A DNA stretch of 64,000 bases from Ignavibacteriales bacterium (GCA_003538625.1 DPRR01000028.1:372001-436000); one strand, 5' to 3'. Shown: positions 42,097 to 51,271, counted from the first letter of the stretch. A program made the numbers and translations. The notes: generated by a model not told the origin, from the sequence alone.

Positions 42097-42987
42097 TTAT
42101 TTTCCGGAAATGTTATTAAAAAATTCCCATATCAAATTGGTAGCAGAAACGGTATTTACAGGAGCATCACCGAATCTTCTGATTTTTTCACCACCCGGCC
42201 ACGAATGCCCGCCACCCAGCATTTTATAAAAAACGATTTCTGTTCCATTATTGTTTTTGTAACTGGTTTTTTGAAATGCGGAGCTATCGGATTTGTTCAT
42301 TAAGAAACAGCTGTATTTATTCTTCCATAAATTAACCACAGTTTCTACTGGAAGTTTTTCAACATCTACTAACGATTTTTCTCCAACACCCCCGTTATAA
42401 GGAATATGCTGATCATCTCCACTATTAAAAATAATTAGTGAGACTTCACTTTTGGGATTACAAGAAACAGTATCAAACATAGTTGCAGCTACCGGTGCAA
42501 CCGCTGCAAATTTATCCGGTAATTCGCATGCAAGCAGGTAGCACATCATTCCACCGTTTGAAATACCGGTCGCATAAAATCTTTTTTCATCAACGCTGTA
42601 CTTTAATTTTATTTCTTTAATTACCGCATCAATAAAATCAACATCATTAATGTTTTTTTTATCCGCATATCCGCAGCAATCCCAGGTATTCCAGGTTAAA
42701 AGTTTTTTATCAAATGAGCCGGTGCCGTAAGGATAAACGACTATAAATCCTTCTTCATCTGCTTTTTTAGAAAAACCGGTTTGTTTTTCTATTAAATCCG
42801 GATTTCCGAGTCCACCATGAAAAACAAAAACTACAGGGTATTGTTTTTGAAAAGTATAACCTAAAGGAAGGTGAGTTTTATAAAACCGGTTACGGCCATA
42901 AATCATTAATGTATCTTCTACATCCTGAGCACTAACGGAGCACATTAGCAAAACAAAAGCGGTTATTATATATAGAAAATTTTTCAA
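42097..42987 (-). CDS. Exported PHB-depolymerase-like / feruloyl-esterase-like alpha/beta hydrolase
   Basis: 296 residues, signal peptide about 1-20. It is a serine esterase of the LpqC/polyhydroxybutyrate depolymerase group. The nucleophile elbow is G-I-S-N-G-G-M, the acid is in N-S-G-D-D-Q-H-I-P-Y, and the His is in G-G-G-H-S-W-P-G-G. The oxyanion region F-V-F-H-G-G-L-G and the W-D-C-C-G-Y segment are typical. Likely substrates are polyesters or acetyl/feruloyl esters of plant polymers; the sequence alone does not choose. Confidence 0.87.
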   Translation of the reverse strand: MKNFLYIITAFVLLMCSVSAQDVEDTLMIYGRNRFYKTHLPLGYTFQKQYPVVFVFHGGLGNPDLIEKQTGFSKKADEEGFIVVYPYGTGSFDKKLLTWNTWDCCGYADKKNINDVDFIDAVIKEIKLKYSVDEKRFYATGISNGGMMCYLLACELPDKFAAVAPVAATMFDTVSCNPKSEVSLIIFNSGDDQHIPYNGGVGEKSLVDVEKLPVETVVNLWKNKYSCFLMNKSDSSAFQKTSYKNNNGTEIVFYKMLGGGHSWPGGEKIRRFGDAPVNTVSATNLIWEFFNNISGK

Positions 42988-43121
42988 TTCAATTTCTCCG
43001 GTAATAAAATATTAATATCAAATCATACAAAAGCCGTGCAAATAAAAGATCTGTTTAAAAGTAAAAATCCCTCATAACAGGAGGGTATTTTTACATAATA
43101 GAAGGTAAACTTTCACATTAG

Positions 43122-43194
43122 TACACCCGGGGGGACTCGAACCCCCGACCAATAGATTAAGAGTCTACTGCTCTACCAACTGAGCTACGGATGC
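43122..43194 (-). tRNA. tRNA-Lys (anticodon CTT)
   Basis: All arms fold on the minus strand: acceptor GCATCCG/CGGGTGT, D-arm GCTC/GAGC, anticodon stem GTAGA/TCTAT with loop CTCTTAA (positions 34-36 CTT), variable TGGTC, and T-arm GGGGG-TTCGAGT-CCCCC. Total 73 nt with discriminator A. The CCA end is not encoded. Confidence 0.95.
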
Positions 43195-43274
43195 GTTGTA
43201 AAAATAACGAAAAGCCGCAGTTTCTCAAAGTTTGATAATCAATTGGTTCCAGGTTTAGATTGATTTAAAATAGT

Positions 43275-43297
43275 AAGACCGCAAATAATGCGGCCTT
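43275..43297 (-). terminator. Hairpin after the small membrane protein gene
   Basis: On the minus strand AAGGCCGCA pairs with TGCGGTCTT (one G-U pair) around a 5-nt loop, 28 bp past the stop of the 37-residue ORF. It is followed by a weak T-rich stretch and lies between that ORF and the tRNA. Confidence 0.55.
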
Positions 43298-43324
43298 AAT
43301 TTTAACCGGTATGTATTCATTTAA

Positions 43325-43438
43325 TCAATGAAATAAATTGCTTGTTTCTTTTTTTTCTTCGTTGATGGCAGACTTCCACAATGAATAGCAAAAGGCTACA
43401 ATCAAAACAAACATAATTGATAAAACGACTATTTCCAT
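43325..43438 (-). CDS. Small single-pass membrane protein (37 residues)
   Basis: The ATG is at 43438 and the stop at 43325-43327. The peptide begins M-E-I-V-V-L-S-I-M-F-V-L-I-V-A-F-C-Y, one membrane helix, and continues with a charged tail (K-S-A-I-N-E-E-K-K-E-T). A GGTGA word lies just upstream. It is followed by a hairpin and lies 33 bp after the STAS gene in the same direction, so it could be cotranscribed with it. The form recalls small cbb3-oxidase assembly or accessory peptides (CcoS/CcoQ-like), but no such operon is here. Function unknown. Confidence 0.45.
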   Translation of the reverse strand: MEIVVLSIMFVLIVAFCYSLWKSAINEEKKETSNLFH

Positions 43439-43471
43439 TTTTCACCCATTTTGATATTAATTTTATTGTTG

Positions 43472-43867
43472 CTAAACAAAACTTTCAATTGCTTCTTCTT
43501 TGTTTCTGTAAAGATTAAGAACACCGTATAGTCCGGTAATTTTAAATAAATATATTGCTGAAGGTTGTGGAATTACATATTTTATTTCGCCGCCGCGTTC
43601 AGCCATTTTTTTAAGAATTACAACAAGAGCACCGAGAAAAGTTGAATCTATATATTCACAACTGCTTAAATCTATAATAATCTTTTCATTATTAGTTAAA
43701 ATATCATAGACCAGTCTATCTTTAAATTCCTGAGCTTCTTTGAATGTAGCTCTGGAAAAATTAACTTTTTCAATTAAGATATTCCCAACAATCTCTCTAG
43801 TAAATTCCTCAAAATCCCCTTTTATTCCAGAATATGTAGATGGGATGGAGTGCATTGATTTTTCCAA
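43472..43867 (-). CDS. STAS-domain protein (anti-sigma factor antagonist-like)
   Basis: 131 residues from a TTG start with an AAAGGA site 12 bp upstream; the ATG four codons later, with GGA at a better spacing, is also possible. The STAS fold is clear: I-I-I-D-L-S-S-C-E-Y-I-D-S-T-F-L-G-A-L, where the Ser in D-S-T is the usual phosphorylation site of SpoIIAA/RsbV-type proteins, followed by A-E-R-G-G-E-I-K-Y. No kinase or phosphatase partner lies next to it. It may also be of the MlaB kind, but the D-S-T motif favours the switch type. Confidence 0.8.
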   Translation of the reverse strand: MEKSMHSIPSTYSGIKGDFEEFTREIVGNILIEKVNFSRATFKEAQEFKDRLVYDILTNNEKIIIDLSSCEYIDSTFLGALVVILKKMAERGGEIKYVIPQPSAIYLFKITGLYGVLNLYRNKEEAIESFV

Positions 43868-44381
43868 AATTATTTTTAAATCCTTTTTTTACACCTATAC
43901 AAATACAAGGCCAATTGGATTTTTCAATTAAAATTGAAGAAAAAACAAAGATTGAAGTGATAATTGAGAAATTTATATCAAATATTAACAAGAAACAGTT
44001 GAACCGATATGAATCAAAAGTATGCCCCTGCCACATTTTGAGCGTGAATTTTAATCTCACTAAGTCCGCTTAATTTATTGGTAATGATTGATTATATAAT
44101 GACTAATGGAATATTTCCGAGATATATGTTGCTTTGCTGCATCAGGTACAATAAGTTCAAAATACTTGTAAAATTTGGCGGGGATCTATCCAAAAAATTT
44201 AAAAGGGCGATTTTACAATTTTTAATCTAATCAAAAAGCTGTTTTTAGTGGTGTGTTTTTTGTTAAAATTGATTTATGAATTTTATAATAATATTTAACA
44301 GGTAAGAATATTTTAATTTACCAGTTATTTACATTTGTAAATAGTTGAACAAAATCAATTTCATTAAGAAAAGGAGAAATC
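43868..44381. other. 514-bp stretch with no supported gene
   Basis: Very AT-rich. One short open frame (43840-44073, plus strand) overlaps the STAS gene start antisense, has no ribosome site and no motif. The final 15 bp contain the AAGGAG ribosome site of the gene at 44382. I see no RNA gene or repeat. Confidence 0.5.
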
Positions 44382-44747
44382 ATGAAAAAATTTTTAATTT
44401 TTATTCTGCTTGTAGCGGCCGGATATTTTGTTTATGAAAATTTTATTGTAGAAAAAGAAGTTGTTGAAATAAAAGCATCCTATAGCAAAATGAGAGAAGG
44501 TGTTGATATAGACGCGCCAGCCATTCAGCCGAGAGATTTTGCCCATTATGAGGGAACAGTTAAAAACATTAGCGATGAAGCGGTTACAAATATTATTTTA
44601 ACATATTTAATAGACGCACAACCTTCAATTGCTAAAATAGATAAACTTGAACCAGGTGAAGAAAAAAACTTTACAACAAATCCAGTTATGTTAAGAAATA
44701 TGGATCCGGCACACTATTTAAAAAGTATAGAGCATGATAAAAAGTAA
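44382..44747 (+). CDS. Membrane-anchored small protein with an FxLYD-like Ig fold
   Basis: 121 residues with an AAGGAG ribosome site. One N-terminal membrane helix (about 4-21) anchors a periplasmic domain of about 75 residues with Y-E-G-T-V-K-N-I-S-D-E-A-V-T-N-I-I-L-T-Y and L-E-P-G-E-E-K-N-F, a beta-sandwich pattern like the FxLYD domain. Function unknown. No operon partner. Confidence 0.65.
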   Translation: MKKFLIFILLVAAGYFVYENFIVEKEVVEIKASYSKMREGVDIDAPAIQPRDFAHYEGTVKNISDEAVTNIILTYLIDAQPSIAKIDKLEPGEEKNFTTNPVMLRNMDPAHYLKSIEHDKK

Positions 44748-45012
44748 ATACTTAGAAATAATAATCTAAATTTTAAAATGGATAAAAGCCTTGTTCAATG
44801 TTTTATAATTTTTGGAGAGATTTTTTTGAATGCAATTTAAATTTTGAACCACAAAATGTAAAAACTTATTACAACTTTTACGAAAAACTTTTCATAAAAA
44901 TTTTTTTGATTATTAATTTTTCAATACACTTCTTTTTATAGATTAATCTTTATAGTTTACTGCCACAAATTTTTTAACACAGTAAAAAAATTTTTTCTTA
45001 AAACTTACAGAT

Positions 45013-45186
45013 ATGAAAAAGAAAAAATCTAAAAAAGCCTTACAAGAAAATCCCAATCAATTAAGTTTTGAGTTTTTATATAAAGAAACTTCTATAGATG
45101 TGCATATCCCTAAATCAGCCGCAACAGTTTTTAACACTCATTTTACTTCAACCAAAAGATTGGCAATACGTTTAGCGGAAAGTTAA
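45013..45186 (+). CDS. Small basic protein (57 residues), unknown
   Basis: The ORF begins with a lysine-rich start (M-K-K-K-K-S-K-K) and has S-F-E-F-L-Y-K-E-T-S-I-D-V-H-I-P and T-K-R-L-A-I-R-L-A-E-S, with no membrane segment. No ribosome site is apparent, but a strong terminator follows 23 bp past the stop. It could be a small nucleic-acid-binding protein, or a chance ORF. Confidence 0.4.
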   Translation: MKKKKSKKALQENPNQLSFEFLYKETSIDVHIPKSAATVFNTHFTSTKRLAIRLAES

Positions 45187-45208
45187 CAGAAAGTCTATTT
45201 TTAAAATT

Positions 45209-45239
45209 AAAAAAACCATGGATGCACCATGGTTTTTTT
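45209..45239. terminator. Bidirectional terminator
   Basis: AAAAAAACCATGG and CCATGGTTTTTTT form a 13-bp stem with a 5-nt loop, with T-runs on both strands. It serves the small ORF on the left and the gene at 45260 on the right. Confidence 0.88.
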
Positions 45240-45259
45240 AGTAAAAACAGCAGCAACGA

Positions 45260-46420
45260 TTATTTTTTATCTAAAAGATTTTTAACAGCTCTATCAATCC
45301 ATTTTTCAAGCAATGTTTCCAGATTTTCTCCGGAAAGCACCAGAGCCTGATTTTTAGGGCTTAAAAAGATAGTTTCACCGCTTACATTTTCTGAATCTAT
45401 TTTAGTTTTTAACCATTCCGAAAGGCGCTTTAACCAAAGTTCTCTATCTTTTTCTCTAACGTCACCTTCAAATACAATTAACTCTTCTTCTTTAAACACA
45501 CAGCGCACTTCATTAAATTTAAATTTCTGTCCGTCTGCTCCAATATGATTAAATAAGGAATTAGATAAGTAATTAACTTTGTACTCACTTACTGCCTGAT
45601 CAATATCTTTCCAGACTTTGGCCACGGGATCTTTATCCATTTTTATAGGAGAATTTACCTGACACAAATTATATTGGTTAAATAAAAATTCCAGAAACTG
45701 AGATACCTCAAATAATCTTTGATTCGTATCTAACGCGTCCCATCTTTTACGGGCATTGGTTAATCTTTTATTTTCTGCAGAAGTTAAGTTTGAATAACCC
45801 TCTTTTACGTTTTGAAGATTTGCCCATTTTTCTAACGGATTATCCTGATATATCCAGCTATTTGTAACAATCCAGTTTTGCGTCTCACTATCAATAACAT
45901 CAGTAAAGAATAAAAAATAATTTGAATCCACTGAATTAGTTAATCGGTACTGAGCAAAAACTGATTTAATTAGCTTAACAGCTTTTTTCTGATCATCTAC
46001 AACACCAACGGAATTTATAGCTTTGCTAATAGACTCTTCTCTTATGCTTCTTGTTGTAAGGGAATTAGATGTATCCAGCCATGCTAAAAATGTCATCGGA
46101 TTATCAGCACGACGAATTTCCCCGATCATATTAATGCAGCTTAAAAGAAGATATGTTCTTAGTGAAGAAATTTCGTATGATTCGTTAGATGCATTTATCC
46201 ATTTTGAAACTTCATCATCGAGTAAAGATTTTGAAAGGTTTACTCTTCTTAAAACAAATTGAAGTTTATTTTGTAATGATGCTTCAGCTTTGTTCCAGTT
46301 TGGAAGATCATTTGGAATGATGGTCTTGTTTACGGGTTTTTCAAGATCTGATTCAAAATTTTCGGCTAAATTACCGTCGATTGTTTCTTTGGTTAATTGC
46401 TCTTGCACGTATTGCCTCAA
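45260..46420 (-). CDS. Protein of unknown function, 386 residues
   Basis: No signal peptide or membrane helix, so cytoplasmic. The first start is a TTG at 46420; a GTG at 46408 with GAGG six bases upstream is a better-supported start. The sequence is mostly helical, with one tract W-K-D-I-D-Q-A-V-S-E-Y-K and a C-terminal strand-helix part (C-V-F-K-E-E-E-L-I-V-F-E-G-D-V). No catalytic motif, zinc motif or known fold is recognised. Monocistronic, with its own terminator. Confidence 0.6.
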   Translation of the reverse strand: MRQYVQEQLTKETIDGNLAENFESDLEKPVNKTIIPNDLPNWNKAEASLQNKLQFVLRRVNLSKSLLDDEVSKWINASNESYEISSLRTYLLLSCINMIGEIRRADNPMTFLAWLDTSNSLTTRSIREESISKAINSVGVVDDQKKAVKLIKSVFAQYRLTNSVDSNYFLFFTDVIDSETQNWIVTNSWIYQDNPLEKWANLQNVKEGYSNLTSAENKRLTNARKRWDALDTNQRLFEVSQFLEFLFNQYNLCQVNSPIKMDKDPVAKVWKDIDQAVSEYKVNYLSNSLFNHIGADGQKFKFNEVRCVFKEEELIVFEGDVREKDRELWLKRLSEWLKTKIDSENVSGETIFLSPKNQALVLSGENLETLLEKWIDRAVKNLLDKK

Positions 46421-46728
46421 TTTGGTTTATAGAAAGACATTTGATGATGTTTATGGACTTCTCTAAAATATAGGACGGCGTCTTCACCAAACGTAATTTT
46501 TTTTAATGTTTTAATAATTGTGCAATTATTATTCCATTTTACTATTGAGAATATTAGAGATTTTGCAAATCCAAATAAGACAAAATGGTACTGATTAGCC
46601 CCCAATTGGTAAAATTTACCAAGCATTATTCAAGTTGTTTTAGTGTGTTAAATAATTTTTTGCTCAATATTTTCAAAAATTATTCTGCATTTATTCATAA
46701 GTTTACGCCTCAAATTAAACAGAGAAAT

Positions 46729-47016
46729 ATGGAATCTTATTTGGGTTATATTGCGGCATTTTGTACCACTATAGCATTCATTCCACAGGCATTAAAAGTA
46801 TATAAAACAAAACACACAAAAGATATATCACTTGGAATGTTTTCTTTGCTAAATGCCGGCTTTATACTTTGGCTTTGGTATGGGATATTAATTATTTCTT
46901 ACCCGATAATAATAGCAAATGCCGTTACAATAGTTATCGCAATATATATCTTTATTACAAAAATTAAGTTGGATATAATTCCATCAAGAAAACTAAATGC
47001 AGAAAACCATGACTAA
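46729..47016 (+). CDS. SemiSWEET (PQ-loop) sugar transporter
   Basis: 95 residues, three membrane helices, the right size for a SemiSWEET half-transporter that works as a dimer. I start at M-E-S-Y-L-G-Y-I-A-A because the open frame upstream has no membrane pattern. The first helix has F-I-P-Q (PQ motif) followed by A-L-K-V-Y-K-T-K-H-T-K-D-I-S, and a later N-A-V-T. It probably exports or imports small sugars down a gradient. It overlaps the EamA gene, so the two transporters are translated together. Confidence 0.92.
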   Translation: MESYLGYIAAFCTTIAFIPQALKVYKTKHTKDISLGMFSLLNAGFILWLWYGILIISYPIIIANAVTIVIAIYIFITKIKLDIIPSRKLNAENHD

Positions 47017-47929
47017 TAAAAGTGATGCCAAATTTTTTGCCTCATTATTAGTGGTTTTTGCGGCAAGTCTTTGGGCTTTTGATGGAATAGTTCTTCGTCC
47101 CGCACTTTATAGTCTGCCTGTACCACTCGTAGTTCTTGTTGAAAGTACAATCGTTGCAGTTTTGCTTACACCGTTTTTTATAAAAAAATTATTTTCGTTA
47201 AAACATTTAAACAAAAAAGATTGGTTTGCATTTTTTGGGGTTGCTCTGCTTGGGGGTGCGGTTGGTACTATGGCAATTACAAAAGCTCTTTTTTATGTTA
47301 ACTTCGTTAATCTTTCGGTTGTTATACTTTTACAAAAGCTTCAGCCGGTGTTTGCAATTTCACTTGCAACCGTATTATTAAAAGAAAAATTACCTAAAGA
47401 ATTTTTTCTTTGGTCTGGATTAGCAATTGTTGGCGCTTATTTTATGACATTTGGAACCACTCTCCCAAATTTTTCTACAGGGGATAAAACAACAGTTGCC
47501 GCTTTGTTCGCATTACTTGCTGCACTCAGTTTCAGTTCATCTACTGTGCTTAGCAAGCGTGCATTAAGAAACGTTGATTACGAAATGGGGACATATTTAA
47601 GATTTTTATTTTCATCGATAATTATGCTATTGATTGCAACCACAACAGGAGATATTGATAGCATTTCACAAGTTTCAGGAAAACAAATAATTATTTTTTT
47701 AGTTATTGCTTTTACAACCGGTGGAGCTGCAATCTTTCTTTACTATTATGGATTAAAAAGAATTTCAGCTTCCGTAGCATCAATTTGTGAACTCGCATTT
47801 CCGTTAACTGCAGTAGTACTTGAATATTTTGTCCATGGAAATATCCTGTCCCCCGTTCAGTGGATTGGTGTTATTGTTCTTTTAGTAAGTATTCTTAAGG
47901 TAAGTGGTATCAGAACTTTAATTAGATAA
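46997..47929 (+). CDS. EamA-family (DMT) transporter
   Basis: 310 residues with ten predicted membrane helices in two five-helix EamA halves; the motif L-Q-K-L-Q-P-V-F-A-I near residue 115 and a matching part in the second half are typical. The first ATG overlaps the SemiSWEET gene by 20 bp; the ATG at 47009 is an alternative. Substrates in this superfamily are metabolites such as amino acids; this one is unknown. Confidence 0.9.
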   Translation: MQKTMTNKSDAKFFASLLVVFAASLWAFDGIVLRPALYSLPVPLVVLVESTIVAVLLTPFFIKKLFSLKHLNKKDWFAFFGVALLGGAVGTMAITKALFYVNFVNLSVVILLQKLQPVFAISLATVLLKEKLPKEFFLWSGLAIVGAYFMTFGTTLPNFSTGDKTTVAALFALLAALSFSSSTVLSKRALRNVDYEMGTYLRFLFSSIIMLLIATTTGDIDSISQVSGKQIIIFLVIAFTTGGAAIFLYYYGLKRISASVASICELAFPLTAVVLEYFVHGNILSPVQWIGVIVLLVSILKVSGIRTLIR

Positions 47930-48079
47930 ATATTTTCCTGAGCAAATTTTAATCCTTTAATCTTGATTTTGAGCCCTTAATCAATAAGAATAAAGTATTG
48001 AATTATATTATTTTGATAAACAAAGGATAAGATTTTAAATTAGTCAATAAATAATCAAACATAAAATTGGAGAATTATT

Positions 48080-49960
48080 ATGGTTAAATATGTTTTACTG
48101 CTGCTTGTATCTTTTTTATTGGCGGGAAACGTCTTTGCTCAAAAAGTATATGAGAGCCGGGATGAAATTCCTGCTGAGTTTAAATGGAGTTTAAATGATA
48201 TTTATTCCAATTGGACTGAATGGGAAAAAGATATGACCAGATTAAAAAGCATGATGGATGAAATAGTTTCGTACAAAGGTAAACTAAAACTAAGTCCTGA
48301 AAATTTATTAACCGTACAAAAATTAAATGATGAACTTGGAATTTTATCATACAAAGTTTACAGATATCCTCAACTTATGCGTGATCTTGATACCAGGGAT
48401 CAACAAGTTGGAGCGAATCTTCAGAAGGTTCAAAGTATGTTTGCTGAATTTGGTGTAGCCACTTCCTGGATAAATCCGGAGATGCTTGAAATTCCCTGGG
48501 ATACGATGAAGAAATGGCTGGATGAAAATTCTGCTTTTAAACCTTATCGTTTTGGAATAGAAGATCTTTACAGACAGCAAAAACATGTTTTAACTTCTGA
48601 TAAGGAAGAACTTCTATCCTATTTTTCTCGTGTTAATAATGCCCCGAGTGAAATATATTCTAACCTTACTACCGCGGATATAGATTTTCCGATTGTGCAT
48701 TTATCTAACGGAGATTCGGTACAGGCTACTTATGGAAACTATGGCCTTGTGCTGGCAACAAATCATAATCAGGAAGATAGAAAAAAAACATACGAAGCTC
48801 ATTATGGAGTTTTTAAAAAAAATGAAAATACTTACGCATCAATTTATAAAGCGATTTGTCAAAGTGATTGGGCTACAGCAAGGGCAAGAGGATATAACTC
48901 TTCTCTGGAAGCAGTGTTAGATGCTAATAATATTCCCATAGCAGTTTATGAAAACCTTATAAATACAGTTAAGGCCAATACAGAACCGCTTCAAAAGTAC
49001 AATCGCTTAAGAAAGAAACTACTTAAACTGGATAAGTATTATAGTTTTGATGGATCAATACCATTAACAGATTATTTAAAAACTTATCCTTATGATGAAG
49101 CCAAAGAGTGGGTGCTTGCTTCAATTACTCCGCTTGGAAATGATTATAAAGAAAAAATAACAAGCGCACTTAAAGGCGGATGGATAGATGTTTTTGAAAA
49201 TAAAGGTAAGCGTGCCGGGGCTTATTCAGCAGGTGTGTATGGCGTGCACCCTTATATGTTAATGAATTATAACGGTACTCTTGATAATGTTTTTACTCTC
49301 GGACACGAACTTGGTCATACGATGCACACATTATACTCCCAGGAAAACCAGCCATTTTCAACTTCTTCTTACACTATTTTTGTTGCAGAAGTAGCATCAA
49401 CATTTAATGAAAGATTGCTGCTGGATTATATGCTATCAAAAACAACAGAACCCAAGGAAAGAATTAATTTACTTCAACAGGCAATACAGGGAATAACCGG
49501 TACGTTTTATTTTCAAACGCTATTAGCTGATTACGAACTTCAGGTTCATACACTTGTGGAAAAAGGTGAATCAGTAACTGCAGAAACTTTAACTAAGATA
49601 ATGACCGAGCTATATGATAAATATTATGGAGACTCAGTTGAAAAGGATGAATTCATAAACCGTGTATGGGCCCGTATTCCACATATGTTCAGAACTCCAT
49701 TTTATGTTTATCAATATGCAACATGTTTTGCTTCCTCTGCTCAGATCTACAAGAATATTAACACGGGAGCCGAAGCAGAGAAAAAAGAAGCGTTGGATAA
49801 ATATCTTCAGTTATTGAAATCAGGCGGCAGTGATTATCCGATGGAGCAATTAAAAAATGCCGGAGTTGATTTAACACAGCCCGAGACTATTAAAGCAGTT
49901 ATCGCACAGTTTAGTCTTTTAGTAGATAAGCTTGAAGTGGAAATAAATAAACTAAATTAA
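48080..49960 (+). CDS. pepF: Exported oligoendopeptidase F, second copy (M3)
   Basis: 626 residues; the same architecture as the enzyme at 25691. The signal peptide covers about 1-20 (ending V-F-A-Q), then R-D-E-I-P-A-E-F-K-W-S-L-N-D-I-Y. The zinc site is G-H409-E-L-G-H413-T-M-H, followed by F-V-A-E-V-A-S-T-F-N-E. A clear ribosome site (GGAGAA) precedes it. The two copies are 22 kb apart and clearly diverged, so the duplication is not recent. A strong terminator follows. Confidence 0.94.
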   Translation: MVKYVLLLLVSFLLAGNVFAQKVYESRDEIPAEFKWSLNDIYSNWTEWEKDMTRLKSMMDEIVSYKGKLKLSPENLLTVQKLNDELGILSYKVYRYPQLMRDLDTRDQQVGANLQKVQSMFAEFGVATSWINPEMLEIPWDTMKKWLDENSAFKPYRFGIEDLYRQQKHVLTSDKEELLSYFSRVNNAPSEIYSNLTTADIDFPIVHLSNGDSVQATYGNYGLVLATNHNQEDRKKTYEAHYGVFKKNENTYASIYKAICQSDWATARARGYNSSLEAVLDANNIPIAVYENLINTVKANTEPLQKYNRLRKKLLKLDKYYSFDGSIPLTDYLKTYPYDEAKEWVLASITPLGNDYKEKITSALKGGWIDVFENKGKRAGAYSAGVYGVHPYMLMNYNGTLDNVFTLGHELGHTMHTLYSQENQPFSTSSYTIFVAEVASTFNERLLLDYMLSKTTEPKERINLLQQAIQGITGTFYFQTLLADYELQVHTLVEKGESVTAETLTKIMTELYDKYYGDSVEKDEFINRVWARIPHMFRTPFYVYQYATCFASSAQIYKNINTGAEAEKKEALDKYLQLLKSGGSDYPMEQLKNAGVDLTQPETIKAVIAQFSLLVDKLEVEINKLN

Positions 49961-49964
49961 TTAT

Positions 49965-50003
49965 AAAAGGGACACTGAATTTTTCAGTGTCCCTTTTTTT
50001 AAA
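49965..50003. terminator. Terminator of the second pepF
   Basis: A 15-bp perfect stem AAAAGGGACACTGAA / TTCAGTGTCCCTTTT with a 3-nt loop and a T-run, between convergent genes. Confidence 0.93.
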
Positions 50004-50036
50004 TTCTTTAACATCAAAAAACCAAGAACAATAATA

Positions 50037-50570
50037 CTACTCTTTCATACTCCACGGCGGTACAACACCATTCATTCTTGCATAAGCAATTGATTGACCT
50101 AGATGTTCATGATTATGATTAAGCATCGTAATCATAAAATTTCTCAAAGAAAATTTCATTCCAAACGCTTCGACTTCTCTGTTAAGATCATCTTCTGTTA
50201 GTTTGCCTGCTGCTTCTTTTACAGCATCAATCGATTTTTCAAGCATGGCCAATGCTGTTTTTTTATCGGTATCGCTTTTCTTCTGATTCATATCCGGCTT
50301 TGTTCCCATCATTACAGTCACAAGATAAAAATTAGCCTCAGCTGCATGAACATAAACTTCACCAACAGTTCTAACTCCTTCACCCGGAGTCCAATTATAT
50401 TTATCCTCAGGCATAGCTTCAGCAAGCTGCATCAATCTTCCTTTAACAAAATCCATTTGACCAATAAACTCTTTTACAAAAACAGGTTCATCACCAGAAA
50501 AATTTACATTAGCTGATATTGGTAATGAAAGAGTTAAACAAAGGAATAACAAAAACGCAAAGTTTTTCAT
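50037..50570 (-). CDS. Exported DinB-like protein
   Basis: 177 residues with a signal peptide (about 1-20, ending I-S-A-N). The rest is a DinB four-helix bundle: K-G-R-L-M-Q-L-A-E-A-M-P-E-D-K-Y-N-W-T-P-G-E-G-V-R-T at the first helix, the metal-binding His in Y-V-H-A-A-E and two more in L-N-H-N-H-E-H-L-G-Q. DinB proteins bind a divalent metal and some transfer thiol cofactors; exported versions are common in Bacteroidota but their role is unknown. Confidence 0.85.
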   Translation of the reverse strand: MKNFAFLLFLCLTLSLPISANVNFSGDEPVFVKEFIGQMDFVKGRLMQLAEAMPEDKYNWTPGEGVRTVGEVYVHAAEANFYLVTVMMGTKPDMNQKKSDTDKKTALAMLEKSIDAVKEAAGKLTEDDLNREVEAFGMKFSLRNFMITMLNHNHEHLGQSIAYARMNGVVPPWSMKE

Positions 50571-50720
50571 ATCGACACCTTTAATTAGTTTATAGTTAAG
50601 ACACGAATTAATTATAAATTTATTAAAAACTATATTTTACAAACGAATGGATTTACGCTCGAATGAATATATTAAAATAACTTGTCTAATAGCAAGTATT
50701 ATTTTGCAAATAAAAAACTG

Positions 50721-51155
50721 TCAATGTTTGGGTGCGTTTACAAGAACAATTTGAGGATAAGCAGTGATGTGGTTTTCTCTTTTTTTTAACATAAAACGGA
50801 TTATTAAAATATAAATTAATACTAATCCAACCCCGAATAATGTTGAGAAAATTTCTTTGTTGCTTTGAAAGATGTTCATTCCAATTATTAATCCAGCAAG
50901 AAGAAACACTAGCGGTATACCATATATTAAAAAAGATATCCCAAGAATTCGGCTTCCATTTATCGAAACCATAACTCTGTCTCCTGCAGTAGTACCAAAT
51001 GGATCTTTAACAATTAGACTTCTTTCGCTAGAATTTCCGGGTTTACAGTAAAGTTTGGCTGAGCATTCGTCACATTGATCTGAGTTTGAAATTACAATTG
51101 TAGCAATTCCATTTTTGGATTCTTTAACTACGCCTTCTTCTGTTAATTCTTCCAT
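50721..51155 (-). CDS. rseC: RseC/MucC-like (SoxR-reducing system) membrane protein
   Basis: 144 residues. The cysteine cluster C-D-E-C-S-A-K-L-Y-C near residues 28-37 and two membrane helices (about 75-95 and 105-125) are the RseC/MucC layout. In E. coli rseC belongs with rsx/rnf in the system that re-reduces SoxR. Here it is the last gene of the Rnf operon, separated from rnfB by a repeat, so its link to Rnf is strong. Confidence 0.88.
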   Translation of the reverse strand: MEELTEEGVVKESKNGIATIVISNSDQCDECSAKLYCKPGNSSERSLIVKDPFGTTAGDRVMVSINGSRILGISFLIYGIPLVFLLAGLIIGMNIFQSNKEIFSTLFGVGLVLIYILIIRFMLKKRENHITAYPQIVLVNAPKH

Positions 51156-51160
51156 TTTAT

Positions 51161-51271
51161 TTTTGTAGAGGAAGGGCTTGCCCTCCCCGATTATATTGTA
51201 AAAAAATTATTACTAAATTTTAATTCGTCTCATTCAAACACACAGACAAGCCAAGCCTTGTCCCTACAAAT
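51161..51271. repeat. Repeat filling the rnfB-rseC junction
   Basis: End arms TTGTAG (51163-51168) and CTACAA (51264-51269) enclose GGGCTTGCCCTCCCC on one side and GACAAGCCAAGCCTTGTCCC on the other, with a long AT-rich spacer. Both arms are unusually GC-rich for this window. The element lies inside the operon. Confidence 0.55.

Noticed and set aside
43840..44073. 77-residue plus-strand ORF after the STAS gene
   Set aside because: It overlaps the STAS gene antisense, has no ribosome site, and shows no motif or signal; the coding pattern is what AT-rich sequence gives by chance.
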